From JABDIY01 sp963803845 (GTDB taxonomy: Bacteria > Actinomycetota > Acidimicrobiia > Acidimicrobiales > SZUA-35), in NCBI GenBank assembly GCA_963803845.1, contig CAWDNZ010000004.1, forward strand, positions 62,001-126,000: a DNA stretch of 64,000 nt. The letters are read 5' to 3'. Shown in pieces: positions 22,977-30,624 of this stretch. A program made the translations under genes and the position numbers. Every line of letters starts with the position of its first letter. The stretch's first letter is position 1. The notes beneath the pieces are model-generated. The model made no database searches. It saw nothing but the letters and a program-made list of their open reading frames with translations, and had not been told where the DNA came from.

Positions 22977-25714
22977 ACAACTCGGCCGAGGCCGGTCGCC
23001 CGAGGTGGCGAGCTGCCGCCCGGGCCTTGCCGATCGTCCAGTGGCTGCCGCTCTACGACCGAAGTCGATTGCGGGGCGACCTGGTGGCTGGGGCCATCGT
23101 GGCAGCGCTGATGATTCCGCAGTCACTCGGTTATGCCCGGATCGCCGGCGTTCCCGTGGAAGTCGGACTGTATGCAGTACCGCTGGCCCTGCTGGCCTAC
23201 GCGATCCTGGGCTCGTCGCCACAGCTCATCGTCGGCCCGGCATCGACCGTTGCGATCGTCTCCGGTTCGCTCGTGGCCGACATCGCCAGCGACAATCCCG
23301 AGGACGCGGCCGCCATTACCGCCGCACTCGCGATCGCAGCCGGCATCGTCTTGATCGCAGCCGGTCTGTTGCGAGTCGCCTGGGTTGCCGAGTTCCTGTC
23401 CAAGCCGATCGTGACCGGCTTCGTCTTCGGCCTCACGCTCGCAATCATCGTCGGCGAGCTGCCAACGCTGCTCGGGATCCCCAAACCCCAGGGCAACCTC
23501 GTTGAGATCCTCGTACGCACCGTCGGAAAGATCGGCGATGCCGATCCGATGACGGCGATCGTCGGAGGTTCGGCCCTTGCTGTCCTCATGGGTGGTCGCC
23601 GAATCTCGACCAGGGTGCCGTGGGGGCTTGTGACGCTCATGGGTGCCGTCGTGGTATCGAAGCTTCTTGCACTGGAAGCCGGCGGAATGGCAATGATCGG
23701 CGAGGTACCCGGTGGCCTACCTCCACTGGGGCTTCCGAAGATCCCCCGCGAAGACCTCGGTCCCGTCGTGGTGGGAGGTGTGTCGCTGGCGCTGGTCGCG
23801 ATGGCAGAGGGCCTCGCGGCCACGCGCCTATTCGCAATGCGGGGCGGGTACCGAGTGGAGACCGAGTACGAACTCGTCGGGATGGGAGCATCGAACATCG
23901 GTGCCGGTCTCTCAGGGGGCCTCGGGGTGGCGGGGAGTTTGTCGAAAACGGCATCGGCCGATCAGGCCGGGAGTACCAGCCAGGTCACGGGCCTGTCGGC
24001 CGCCGGACTGGTCGTGGTCGTGTTGCTCGCCTTCACGTGGGTATTTACCGACCTGCCCCAAGCTGTGTTGAGTGCGATCGTCGTGGCCGCGGTCTGGGGC
24101 TTGATGGACGTCGCCGCCTTACGGCGTTATCGGGAGATCCGGCAAGCCGACTTCGTCGCCGCAATGGTGGGGATCGGCGCAGTCATTCTGCTTGGTCCCC
24201 TGCCCGGACTCGGCATCGCGATCGTGACGTCTCTGCTCGCAATCATCTACCGATCGAGCTCGCCGCGCATGGAGGTGCTGGGCAAGATCAGCGCGGAGAA
24301 GGCGGCATGGGGCCGAATGCGCGGCCACACCACCCGCAAGGTGGTGCCCGGGATCGTCGTCGTCCGGCTCGACGCACCGCTGTTCTGGGCCAATGCCATC
24401 GCTATAGAGGATCGTCTGCTACGCGAGTTGGAGAACTGGCCCGGCACCCGCGCCCTCGTGCTCGACCTAGAAGCCACTTCCCAGATCGAATCGACTAGCG
24501 CAGACATGCTGGGACATCTCCACGAGGAGCTTGCCAGGCGCGAGATCATGCTCTACCTGGCTCGGGTCATCAACCCGGTCTCGTCGGTGCTCGATCGGGC
24601 GGGCTTCCTCGCCGCTCTCGGCGACGATCATATCTGGCACAGCATCTCGCAGGCTGTCCGAGCCGCACGCAAGGCCACCGGCCTCAAGAACGCGCCTCTT
24701 ATCGAGACCAAAGCGAAGTCCGGTCGAGCGAGTGAGCAGACCGACCGAGGTCAGCCGGCTGACGTTGGTGCAACCGAGAGCGACGTACTCGACGGAAGCG
24801 AAATCGAAGAGCTCGATGAAGTCAGGAACGAGGCGCTCGACGGAAACGAGGACAACGAGATCGAGGGAAGCGAGGATAACGAGATCGAGGTACTCGACGA
24901 GGAGGACTCCTCCGAGGACGGGATCTACGCCGGAAAGAGTCGCGTCGATGCGACACGAGACAACGCAATCGACTTCTACCTCGGCGTCTACAACTTGGGA
25001 CAACCCAGGGAGGCCGCAGCCGCACACGTCAGCAAACACCTTGTTCAGCACAGCACCGGAATCCGGGACGGAGCCGACGGGTTCATCGACTACGCCGAGC
25101 GGTTCATCCAACAGCACCCACGGCGATCCGTGCGAATCGTCCGCTCGATCGCAGACCCGCCGTTCGTCTTCCTCCACGGACTCCAGAGTCTGAACGACGG
25201 CAGAAGCGAGCGGGTGACGACGGACTTCTATGCCTTTGACGCCAACGACTCGATCATCGAACACTGGGGTGTCGTGGCGCCACACACACGCGAACGGGGG
25301 TCATGGCGCTCGGTGACAGACGGTACGACCAAGATCAACGACACCGCCCTCACCGACAAGAACAAAGCCCTCGTGAGGTCCATGATCGAGGACACCCTGG
25401 TTCACCGTCGCAAGTCAGGCAAGATCAACCACTACCTCGCCCCCAATCAGATCGAGCACAACGCATCTTTCGCAGACGGACACAAGGTCCTGCGCGAGGC
25501 GGCGCGAACCCATGGCCCGCTCGCGTACGACGAGATCGTGCTGCTCGTCGGTGAAGGAAACTTCGTAGCGACGCTGTGCAAGGCCCGCCGAGCGGGAACA
25601 CGCGTTGCCCAGGTCGACATCTTCCGCATCGAACACGGACTGATCGTGGAGCACTGGGACAACACCGAACGCGTGCCGCCCAAGAAGGACCGGGTCAATT
25701 CGGGAAAGTTCTGA
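22973..25714 (+). CDS. SulP-type anion transporter fused to STAS and two SnoaL-like domains
   Basis: The 913-residue protein has four parts. Residues 20-430 are a SulP/SLC26 transporter (WLPLYDRSRLRGDLVAGAIV, then PQSLGYARIAG). Residues 455-565 are a STAS domain (VVRLDAPLFWANA, LVLDLEATSQIESTSADML). Residues 580-650 are a very acidic linker rich in Asp, Glu and Asn. Residues 655-785 and 795-906 are two SnoaL/NTF2-like domains; the second has VDIFRIEHGLIVEHWD, typical of SnoaL-like aldol condensation family proteins, and the first the parallel TDFYAFDANDSIIEHWG. SulP proteins move sulfate, bicarbonate or dicarboxylates. The SnoaL pair is an unusual addition. The ORF is continuous, with no sign of a missed stop. 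Confidence 0.88.
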   Translation: MNNSAEAGRPRWRAAARALPIVQWLPLYDRSRLRGDLVAGAIVAALMIPQSLGYARIAGVPVEVGLYAVPLALLAYAILGSSPQLIVGPASTVAIVSGSLVADIASDNPEDAAAITAALAIAAGIVLIAAGLLRVAWVAEFLSKPIVTGFVFGLTLAIIVGELPTLLGIPKPQGNLVEILVRTVGKIGDADPMTAIVGGSALAVLMGGRRISTRVPWGLVTLMGAVVVSKLLALEAGGMAMIGEVPGGLPPLGLPKIPREDLGPVVVGGVSLALVAMAEGLAATRLFAMRGGYRVETEYELVGMGASNIGAGLSGGLGVAGSLSKTASADQAGSTSQVTGLSAAGLVVVVLLAFTWVFTDLPQAVLSAIVVAAVWGLMDVAALRRYREIRQADFVAAMVGIGAVILLGPLPGLGIAIVTSLLAIIYRSSSPRMEVLGKISAEKAAWGRMRGHTTRKVVPGIVVVRLDAPLFWANAIAIEDRLLRELENWPGTRALVLDLEATSQIESTSADMLGHLHEELARREIMLYLARVINPVSSVLDRAGFLAALGDDHIWHSISQAVRAARKATGLKNAPLIETKAKSGRASEQTDRGQPADVGATESDVLDGSEIEELDEVRNEALDGNEDNEIEGSEDNEIEVLDEEDSSEDGIYAGKSRVDATRDNAIDFYLGVYNLGQPREAAAAHVSKHLVQHSTGIRDGADGFIDYAERFIQQHPRRSVRIVRSIADPPFVFLHGLQSLNDGRSERVTTDFYAFDANDSIIEHWGVVAPHTRERGSWRSVTDGTTKINDTALTDKNKALVRSMIEDTLVHRRKSGKINHYLAPNQIEHNASFADGHKVLREAARTHGPLAYDEIVLLVGEGNFVATLCKARRAGTRVAQVDIFRIEHGLIVEHWDNTERVPPKKDRVNSGKF

Positions 25715-25715
25715 G

Positions 25716-25742
25716 GGCCGGTCGTCGCCGCGCCAGCCGGCC
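25716..25742. terminator. hairpin between convergent genes
   Basis: GGCCGG (25716-25721) pairs with CCGGCC (25737-25742) around a 15-base loop, directly after the SulP stop and touching the stop codon of the convergent gene. No T tract. A terminator role is likely but unproven. Confidence 0.5.
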
Positions 25743-26506
25743 TAGATTCCGGCGAACTTCACGGTTGCTCCGGCCGGGATCGTCCGTTGCGCCGAGGTCC
25801 GCTGGACCACACCCCCGGAAACATGCTCGACCGTCGTGTTCGAACAACCACCCTCTCGTTCGGTCTGATAGTTGACCCGCGCACTCTTCACGACAACGAC
25901 GTCGCCGGCCATGGTCTCCACCACCGGATCGGTCCACTTGACCGCAGCCGATGGCGCATCGCATGGCGCGAACACCTCACTCCATACCATCGGCGCAACA
26001 AGAGCGGTACCCCCGCCGTGGAGATCCCGGATCACGGTCGTCTCACCCGTCGACCGATCGGTCACCGAACCTCGCCAACCCCGGCCCGGCGCCGGTTCGA
26101 TCCGTAACCGGTACGGAACCGCCCGCCGCCAACCGAAGTCGCAGGTGTTCGGGTTGCCGAGCGAGGAGGGCAAGAACATCTCACCGTCCAGCTCGCCCCC
26201 ATCGGAGTGGTAGCCGCCCCAGTTGGCTGCACAAGATCCCGGGTACCGGGGATGATGCTGAAGACCGAGGTGGCCGCCACCGGTCCGACCTGGTCCATCA
26301 ATGAAATCGACCTGGAGAGCCCAGAAGTACAGCTCCGGAACCAAAGGCGGATCGGTCACCGTCAAGGTCACCTCAACCGATCGGAGCAGCTCAGGCGGCA
26401 CATCCCACAGCAGGTGCATGCTCGACGCCCGGTTGGCAGAGGTCGGACGGCCGCTCGACCGGAGCGGCGGCCGACCCAGACCCAGAATCCTCTGCAGCCA
26501 CGACAC
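25742..26506 (-). CDS. hypothetical protein
   Basis: Not recognised. GTG 26506 would give 254 residues; the frame stays open to 26758. The middle (LQVDFIDGPGRTGGGHLGLQ, then GEMFLPSSLGNPNTCDFGWR, then YRLRIEPAPGRGWRGSVTD) resembles a beta-sandwich carbohydrate-active or jelly-roll protein, with no signal peptide or catalytic motif evident. Codon use is typical of the window. It is followed upstream by a disordered region containing an IS fragment, so its 5' end may be rearranged. Confidence 0.5.
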   Translation of the reverse strand: MSWLQRILGLGRPPLRSSGRPTSANRASSMHLLWDVPPELLRSVEVTLTVTDPPLVPELYFWALQVDFIDGPGRTGGGHLGLQHHPRYPGSCAANWGGYHSDGGELDGEMFLPSSLGNPNTCDFGWRRAVPYRLRIEPAPGRGWRGSVTDRSTGETTVIRDLHGGGTALVAPMVWSEVFAPCDAPSAAVKWTDPVVETMAGDVVVVKSARVNYQTEREGGCSNTTVEHVSGGVVQRTSAQRTIPAGATVKFAGI

Positions 26507-27001
26507 CTTCTCAGCTTGCCACTCTTTTGGCGGGCAACCGATCACCGAACCTCCCGTCCTGACAGCACCCTTCGGCGACATCACCCGCCCGTTCCGGATC
26601 TCACCGAAGGCCAGATCGTGCTCTCGGCCGGCCTCCACGCCCGCCCATGCGCCACAACACGCCGCCCTCTGATAACGAAAGCCAAGAACATCCACCACCT
26701 CGGGATGGAGACGACGAAGCTGCTCGTTCTCCACCGCACGAGCCCCAGGCCCAGACAATCGCTGTCTCGGCGGCCCTGGCCGCTACTTCGTCATTGCGCC
26801 TGGTTCTCGGTCGCGGCAAATTATCGGGCCTATGTGATCCTCGACATCTTCTCGAGGTTCGTTGTCGGCTGGGTCATCGCCAGACGAGAAGGCTCCGGCC
26901 TCGCTGCAGGATCAACAAGCCCGCACAACAACCATCAACACAACCAACAACCAAAACCGAATCTGTCTCAAACCCCTAGACACATTCCGGGGGGAATTCC
27001 A
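26507..27001. other. gene-free region with rearranged sequence
   Basis: Between the hypothetical gene and the second DUF222 cassette no intact gene is seen. It contains a transposase fragment (26820-26910) and an A/C-rich stretch around 26920-26970 (CAACAACCATCAACACAACC and similar). Other frames are open but carry no recognisable domain. Confidence 0.5.
26820..26910 (+). pseudogene. IS3-family transposase (integrase core) fragment
   Basis: Translation of 26820-26906 gives NYRAYVILDIFSRFVVGWVI followed by ARREGSGLAAG. This is the first Asp-containing strand of the rve integrase core typical of IS3-family OrfB transposases (xxYVVLDxFSRxVVGW). Everything before and after in the same frame is unrelated, so only about 30 codons survive. 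No terminal inverted repeats were found. Confidence 0.7.
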
Positions 27002-28650
27002 CTGTCACACCCCCTGATGATAATTGGGGCATGGTTCAGTCCTGCTCTTCGGCCCCGGTGCTGCTGCGGGCACATGCTGACCAGCTGGCTGCTGTCTCGC
27101 TCGGTTCGCTCGATGAATCCAGCGTGATCGATCTGGTCCGTGCCAACGAGCGGGTTATCAGAGTGCTCGAAGGCGTCGGGTCAAGTGCGGCCACCCGGCT
27201 GGCAGAGTTGGGTGGGCTCAGCGCCGAAGACGTGTTCTCCACGGCCGGTAAACACTCCACCGCCCAAGCCCGGCGGATCTCCCGACGCGCATCGTTGGCC
27301 CAACCGCTGCCCCAGGTTGCGGCCGGATTCATGGGTGGTTCCATCGCCACCGCCAATGTCGATGCCATCGCATCGGCCCGCCACCGTCTACGCCACAAAC
27401 CCGAATGGGTGTCAAACCTCGACAGCCGAGACAGCTCCATCGCCATCAAGGCAATTCGTATGAACCCCAAACGGTTCAGCACCTGGCTCCGGGAACTAAC
27501 CGAGAGAATCTCCGACGACGGCCAAACCGAACAACGCTCAGAGCAAGACCGAAACTCGTTCCGCTCATGGACCAGTACCGACGGCCGCTGGCAGGCACGC
27601 CTCGACCTCGACACCATCGCCGGTGAGAAAGTCCAGAACGCAATCGACGCCGAAGCTCGATCGATAGCCAAACAACAGTCCGACGCCGGCACCCCGGTCC
27701 ACCACGGCGAACACCTCAACAGCGCCGCGCTGGTCTCGGTCATCGATTCGGGCAACGGGACCAAGGGCCGCCCCTCAATTCACGTGATCGTCGATCGCGA
27801 CACCCTTGCCCACGGGGTATGGGACGGATCCCTCAAACGCACCGGCGCAGGCAACGATCTACCCCTCTCCCAAATCCGCCGCATGCTGTGCGATTCCTTC
27901 ATCACCCACACCGTGCTCGGTCCCTCCGGCCGGGCGCTCGCCGTGGGTCGCTCCCATCGCACAGCTACCGACGCCCAACGTGCCGCCCTCCGGGTCATGT
28001 ACCCCACCTGCGCTCTCTGTGATGTGAAATTCGATCACTGCGAAATGCACCACATCATCCAGTGGGACCACGGCGGACTCACCGATCTCAACAATCTCAT
28101 CCCCCTCTGTTGTGTTCATCACGAGCGTGTCCACAAAGGCTGGCGCATCGAACTGAACGACGATCGGGTCCTCCGGTCCTACCGACCAGACGGACGGCTG
28201 TGGAAGACCACTCCCCTCCCCTCCGCAGCCCCAGCATGGGCACGCACCACCCATCGGCACCAGAAGGAGAAACGGCACCGCCATGAACGAACTCGGTCCA
28301 CAACTGCATAGCGACGGTCGGGCCCATCGGGTCGCTTCACCCTGGCCAGCTACAGCCTTCCGGCCCGCTGCCCGGGGATACCAGCCACTCGACACCCACA
28401 ACGCTCTCTCAGGCAGAGATCTTCGCTACGTCCTCACCAGCTACATCGAACAGGGATACTCCACCGTCAAGGAGCTGGCCCACCAGCTCGCCGCCGACGG
28501 CTACACCGTGTGGGGACGGGTTTCCAAGATCATCTCCGATGCGCTTCGATGGGAAGTCCGCAACGGTCGGGTGGTGCGGATAAAGCGCGGTGTCTACCGC
28601 CTTGGCAAAATCCCCCGAAGCACCCGCCACCGCATTCTCACCAGGGTTCG
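27002..28650 (+). repeat. DUF222-HNH cassette, copy 2 (1,649 bp)
   Basis: Full-length match to 12518-14166 with the same length and gene offset. The right boundary at 28650 abuts a truncated PPOX-like remnant, and the left boundary follows the region with the IS fragment. The upstream segments of both copies share CTGTCAYACCCCC and an AATT tract. Confidence 0.85.
27031..28311 (+). CDS. DUF222 / HNH endonuclease (13E12 repeat family), copy 2
   Basis: The 426-residue product is the same length as copy 1 and differs by scattered substitutions, many conservative (for example R/K and D/E changes). The HNH domain is intact: CALCDVKFDHCEMHHIIQWD, then GLTDLNNLIPLCCVHH. Retention of the reading frame in both copies suggests both have been under selection or that duplication is fairly recent. 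Start ATG 27031 lies at the same cassette offset as copy 1. Role as for copy 1; likely nuclease, biological function unknown. Confidence 0.9.
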   Translation: MVQSCSSAPVLLRAHADQLAAVSLGSLDESSVIDLVRANERVIRVLEGVGSSAATRLAELGGLSAEDVFSTAGKHSTAQARRISRRASLAQPLPQVAAGFMGGSIATANVDAIASARHRLRHKPEWVSNLDSRDSSIAIKAIRMNPKRFSTWLRELTERISDDGQTEQRSEQDRNSFRSWTSTDGRWQARLDLDTIAGEKVQNAIDAEARSIAKQQSDAGTPVHHGEHLNSAALVSVIDSGNGTKGRPSIHVIVDRDTLAHGVWDGSLKRTGAGNDLPLSQIRRMLCDSFITHTVLGPSGRALAVGRSHRTATDAQRAALRVMYPTCALCDVKFDHCEMHHIIQWDHGGLTDLNNLIPLCCVHHERVHKGWRIELNDDRVLRSYRPDGRLWKTTPLPSAAPAWARTTHRHQKEKRHRHERTRSTTA

Positions 28651-28747
28651 GCAGCTTGAAATATTTCACGAAGTAGGAGACGGAGCGCTTCGGCGTCGAT
28701 GCCGTCGGGCAGTTCGTCGGGTCCAATCAGGTCAGCCTTGCCGGTGA
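28283..28747 (+). CDS. AbiEi-like winged-helix protein with chimeric tail, copy 2
   Basis: From ATG 28283 the first 122 residues match the copy 1 protein (GYQPLDTHNALSGRDLRYVL, then GRVVRIKRGVYRLGKIPRS). After the cassette end at 28650 the frame runs antisense through a remnant of a PPOX-like gene, producing an unrelated Arg-rich tail of about 32 residues (LEIFHEVGDGALRRRCRRAV). The tail is therefore an accident of insertion. Comparison with copy 1 shows that the conserved module ends at the shared TRVR. Function unknown; probably DNA binding if expressed. Confidence 0.55.
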   Translation: MNELGPQLHSDGRAHRVASPWPATAFRPAARGYQPLDTHNALSGRDLRYVLTSYIEQGYSTVKELAHQLAADGYTVWGRVSKIISDALRWEVRNGRVVRIKRGVYRLGKIPRSTRHRILTRVRQLEIFHEVGDGALRRRCRRAVRRVQSGQPCR

Positions 28748-28768
28748 CCGCCACCCAATGTCGTTCAT
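28651..28768 (-). pseudogene. internally deleted remnant of a PPOX-like gene
   Basis: Minus-strand translation gives WVAVTGKADLIGPDELPDGI and then DAEALRLLLREIFQA, nearly identical to the gene at 22276-22731. The start region ATGAACGACAT is present at 28758-28768 but is joined directly to the WVAV segment, so about 80 codons are missing. The C-terminal part is cut off by the DUF222 cassette. Similarity continues into the upstream region to about 28812 (ACAACAAGAGCTTG shared). Confidence 0.8.
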
Positions 28769-28952
28769 GTGTCTGTCCGTTCGGTCGGCGTACAACAAGA
28801 GCTTGACCGATTTCTGCGGGCTTGGCCTACTCCATGTTCCGACCGTGATCGTTGCCCGAATTCCTCGTTCAGGGCGCGGGCTCGTGGTCGGGCCTTGTCC
28901 GATGTAAGCGGAGGGCGCATGCTAATCGATGAACCTAACGAGGAGGACGATC

Positions 28953-29342
28953 ATGGACATTCGGAGTCTCGGGTACATCGAGATAGAGGTGACGGATCTC
29001 GAACGGTGGCGAGAATATGCAGAGATCCTGGGGTCCATGTTGATCGCAACAGAAGACGGCTTCCAGATGAAGATCGATGAAAGGCCGTTCCGAGTGGCTG
29101 TTAGATCCACCACCGATACCGAGGGTCTTGCCGCAATCGGCTGGGAGCTCCCCGACTCCGCAGCGCTGGAATCCGCCGAAGTGGAGCTGGCGGCGGCAGG
29201 TTTCACCACCAAGACTGGGTCAGACGATGAATGCGCCGAGCGCCTCGTTCGCGGCCTAATCCGCACAGACGATGCGAACTGGACCGTCAGCCAGATCACC
29301 AAGCCCAGCGTCTGGGGTCACCGACCACCGGCAAACGTGTAG
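28953..29342 (+). pseudogene. N-terminal domain stub of an extradiol dioxygenase (VOC fold)
   Basis: From ATG 28953 (GAGGAGG upstream) the 129-residue product starts MDIRSLGYIEIEVTDLERWR and continues with a DGFQMKIDERPFRVAV segment. This matches the N-terminal, non-catalytic VOC domain of BphC/HsaC-type extradiol dioxygenases, which are about 290-300 residues with iron ligands in the second domain. Here the frame ends after about 115 matching residues with an unrelated tail (KPSVWGHRPPANV). It could be a stand-alone VOC protein, but a truncated gene is more likely given the decayed surroundings. Confidence 0.65.
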
Positions 29343-29825
29343 AGCTGGACCAAACCGGGGCTGGGTCAAACCCGCCACCCGGGTTAAGAGTCAAACTATT
29401 GTTCAGCGTTCGATGACGATCTGAGAGGCGTGTCCTTGCACTACGGAACCGGCGTGACGACGAGCTGAGGGCGCTGCGACGGGGTGGTCGAGGCCCCCGC
29501 GTTGGAGTTCGGCTGGTCTTGACTGCTTCGACCGCCTCAAGTGCGGGGACGACGGTGATGAGTCCGGCTGCACCGGCGGCGATACCGAGATAGTTCAGCC
29601 CGCGGCAAAGCCTCGGTCTTCAGCGCCGCCCAACTCACCAACAGCACCCGACACCGCCGGCGACCTCGTTGCCACCACACGACTCTCCAGTCCCACACTG
29701 TTGACGCATCCGACCTGCTCAAGAGGCAATGGTCCCTTCTTGGGGACGTATGCCTCTGGGCCGCCAGTGTGGACCGCAACGAGAATGGAGGCGACCGGCA
29801 AGGCCTTGACCAGGGAGGACTGACC
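29343..29825. other. gene-free region containing decayed sequence
   Basis: Contains a small hairpin (AACCCG-CCACC-CGGGTT near 29369-29386) after the VOC stub and the remnants of a DUF4386-like gene on the minus strand. No intact coding sequence is seen. Confidence 0.6.
29525..29720 (-). pseudogene. degraded DUF4386-like gene fragment
   Basis: Combining frames on the minus strand gives GGNEVAGGV, then VLLVSWAALKTEALPR, then LNYLGIAAGAAGLITVVPAL, colinear with residues of the intact protein at 38382-39050 (GGNEIAGGV, VLLVSIAALRSAVLPS, LNYLGIVSGAAGLVTIVPPL). At least two frameshifts separate the pieces and an in-frame stop follows the first. Only the C-terminal third is recognisable with confidence; similarity may extend to about 29800. 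Confidence 0.75.
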
Positions 29826-29906
29826 ATGGACGTAACTGTCGCTACATGGGCGATTGCGTTCGTCGGGCTCGGACTCTGCGGAATCGCTGAACCTCGAAGG
29901 AGCTGA
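29826..29906 (+). CDS. 26-residue hydrophobic peptide (small ORF)
   Basis: The frame MDVTVATWAIAFVGLGLCGI-AEPRRS starts at ATG 29826 with GGGAGG six bases upstream and ends at 29906. It has one hydrophobic segment and a basic C-terminus, like a small membrane peptide. Its end contains the ribosome binding site (AAGGAG) of the next membrane gene, so it may be a leader peptide or a small subunit. Evidence is limited to start signal, composition and position. Confidence 0.4.
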   Translation: MDVTVATWAIAFVGLGLCGIAEPRRS

Positions 29907-29912
29907 TTCGCT

Positions 29913-30344
29913 GTGATGGTCATGTGGGGAGTCGTTGTCGCTTTCCTGTCACTGCTGGCCTGGGGGGGCCAGGCCCTTTCCTGGTTGTCGCCTTCTACTG
30001 CGGTCAGGTGGAACGTCATGGAAGCGGAAGAGGACGTGGAACCGACATTCTGGGCCGATGTCCGAGCCGAGGCGGCCTGGGACACGCTTACGTTGTGGAT
30101 CATGGTGGTCGCCGGAGTCTTGATAATCGTCGACGCCGGCGCATGGCCCTACTTCGGTCTCGTAGGGGGCGGCATGTATCTGTATTTCGGCGGGCGAGGG
30201 ATCTTTGCCAGGGTCGCCATGACCCGTCGCGGACTGCTGATCGGGGCGCCCCAGAACGTGAGACTCGGGCTGGTGTTCAGCGCCGTCTGGGCGGTCATGG
30301 CGGTCATCACGATCCTGGCGGCCTTGGGATCGCTCCGGGGCTGA
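29913..30344 (+). CDS. four-helix membrane protein, unknown function
   Basis: A protein of about 140 residues with hydrophobic segments at about 4-25, 58-75, 78-95 and 118-138. The segment between the first two is acidic (EAEEDVEPTFWADVRAEAAW). Starts at GTG 29913, ATG 29916 or ATG 29922 are all possible; AAGGAG at 29897-29902 favours the first two. No family was recognised. It ends about 160 bases before the riboswitch. Confidence 0.6.
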   Translation: MMVMWGVVVAFLSLLAWGGQALSWLSPSTAVRWNVMEAEEDVEPTFWADVRAEAAWDTLTLWIMVVAGVLIIVDAGAWPYFGLVGGGMYLYFGGRGIFARVAMTRRGLLIGAPQNVRLGLVFSAVWAVMAVITILAALGSLRG

Positions 30345-30501
30345 ACCGAGACTGCCGAGAAATCGAAGGCGGTGAAAGCCGAGAGGGCAAGAGGGGAACC
30401 CAGGAGGCGACGAGAACTCCGACCTGATCTTTCGTGCCGCCGAAATACGTGCTGATTGCCCGCTGCTGCGAATGCCCACCGACGCTGTAGTCTCTCATCA
30501 T

Positions 30502-30590
30502 CTGAAGGGGAGTACCCCACGAGGCCCGTCGTCACCACGCTCGCAAGAGCCGGCGCGGCCAGCTCGGCCAACGAGCGGGAAGACCTTCAG
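30502..30590 (+). ncRNA. yybP-ykoY manganese riboswitch
   Basis: CTGAAGG (30502-30508) and CCTTCAG (30584-30590) form a perfect closing stem. Inside lie the two conserved features of the yybP-ykoY class: AAGGGGAGTA just after the 5' strand and GGGAAGACCTT at the 3' strand, with GGCCCGTCGTCACC between, matching the CGUCGUCA-like internal loop. This aptamer binds Mn2+ and activates exporters such as MntP and P-type ATPases. It sits 35 bases upstream of a P-type ATPase reading frame, exactly the expected context. Confidence 0.82.
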
Positions 30591-30624
30591 CGAACGTTTC
30601 ACCCGTCGCTGAGAGGAAGCCGCC

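Noticed and set aside
22955..22980. GGTTCGAAT resembling a tRNA T-loop
   Set aside because: No acceptor stem, D arm or anticodon arm could be built around it, and it lies in the kinase stub reading frame.
26207..27127. 306-codon plus-strand frame spanning the IS fragment
   Set aside because: Only about 30 codons are transposase-like; the rest is unrelated sequence and overlaps the DUF222 gene start in another frame.
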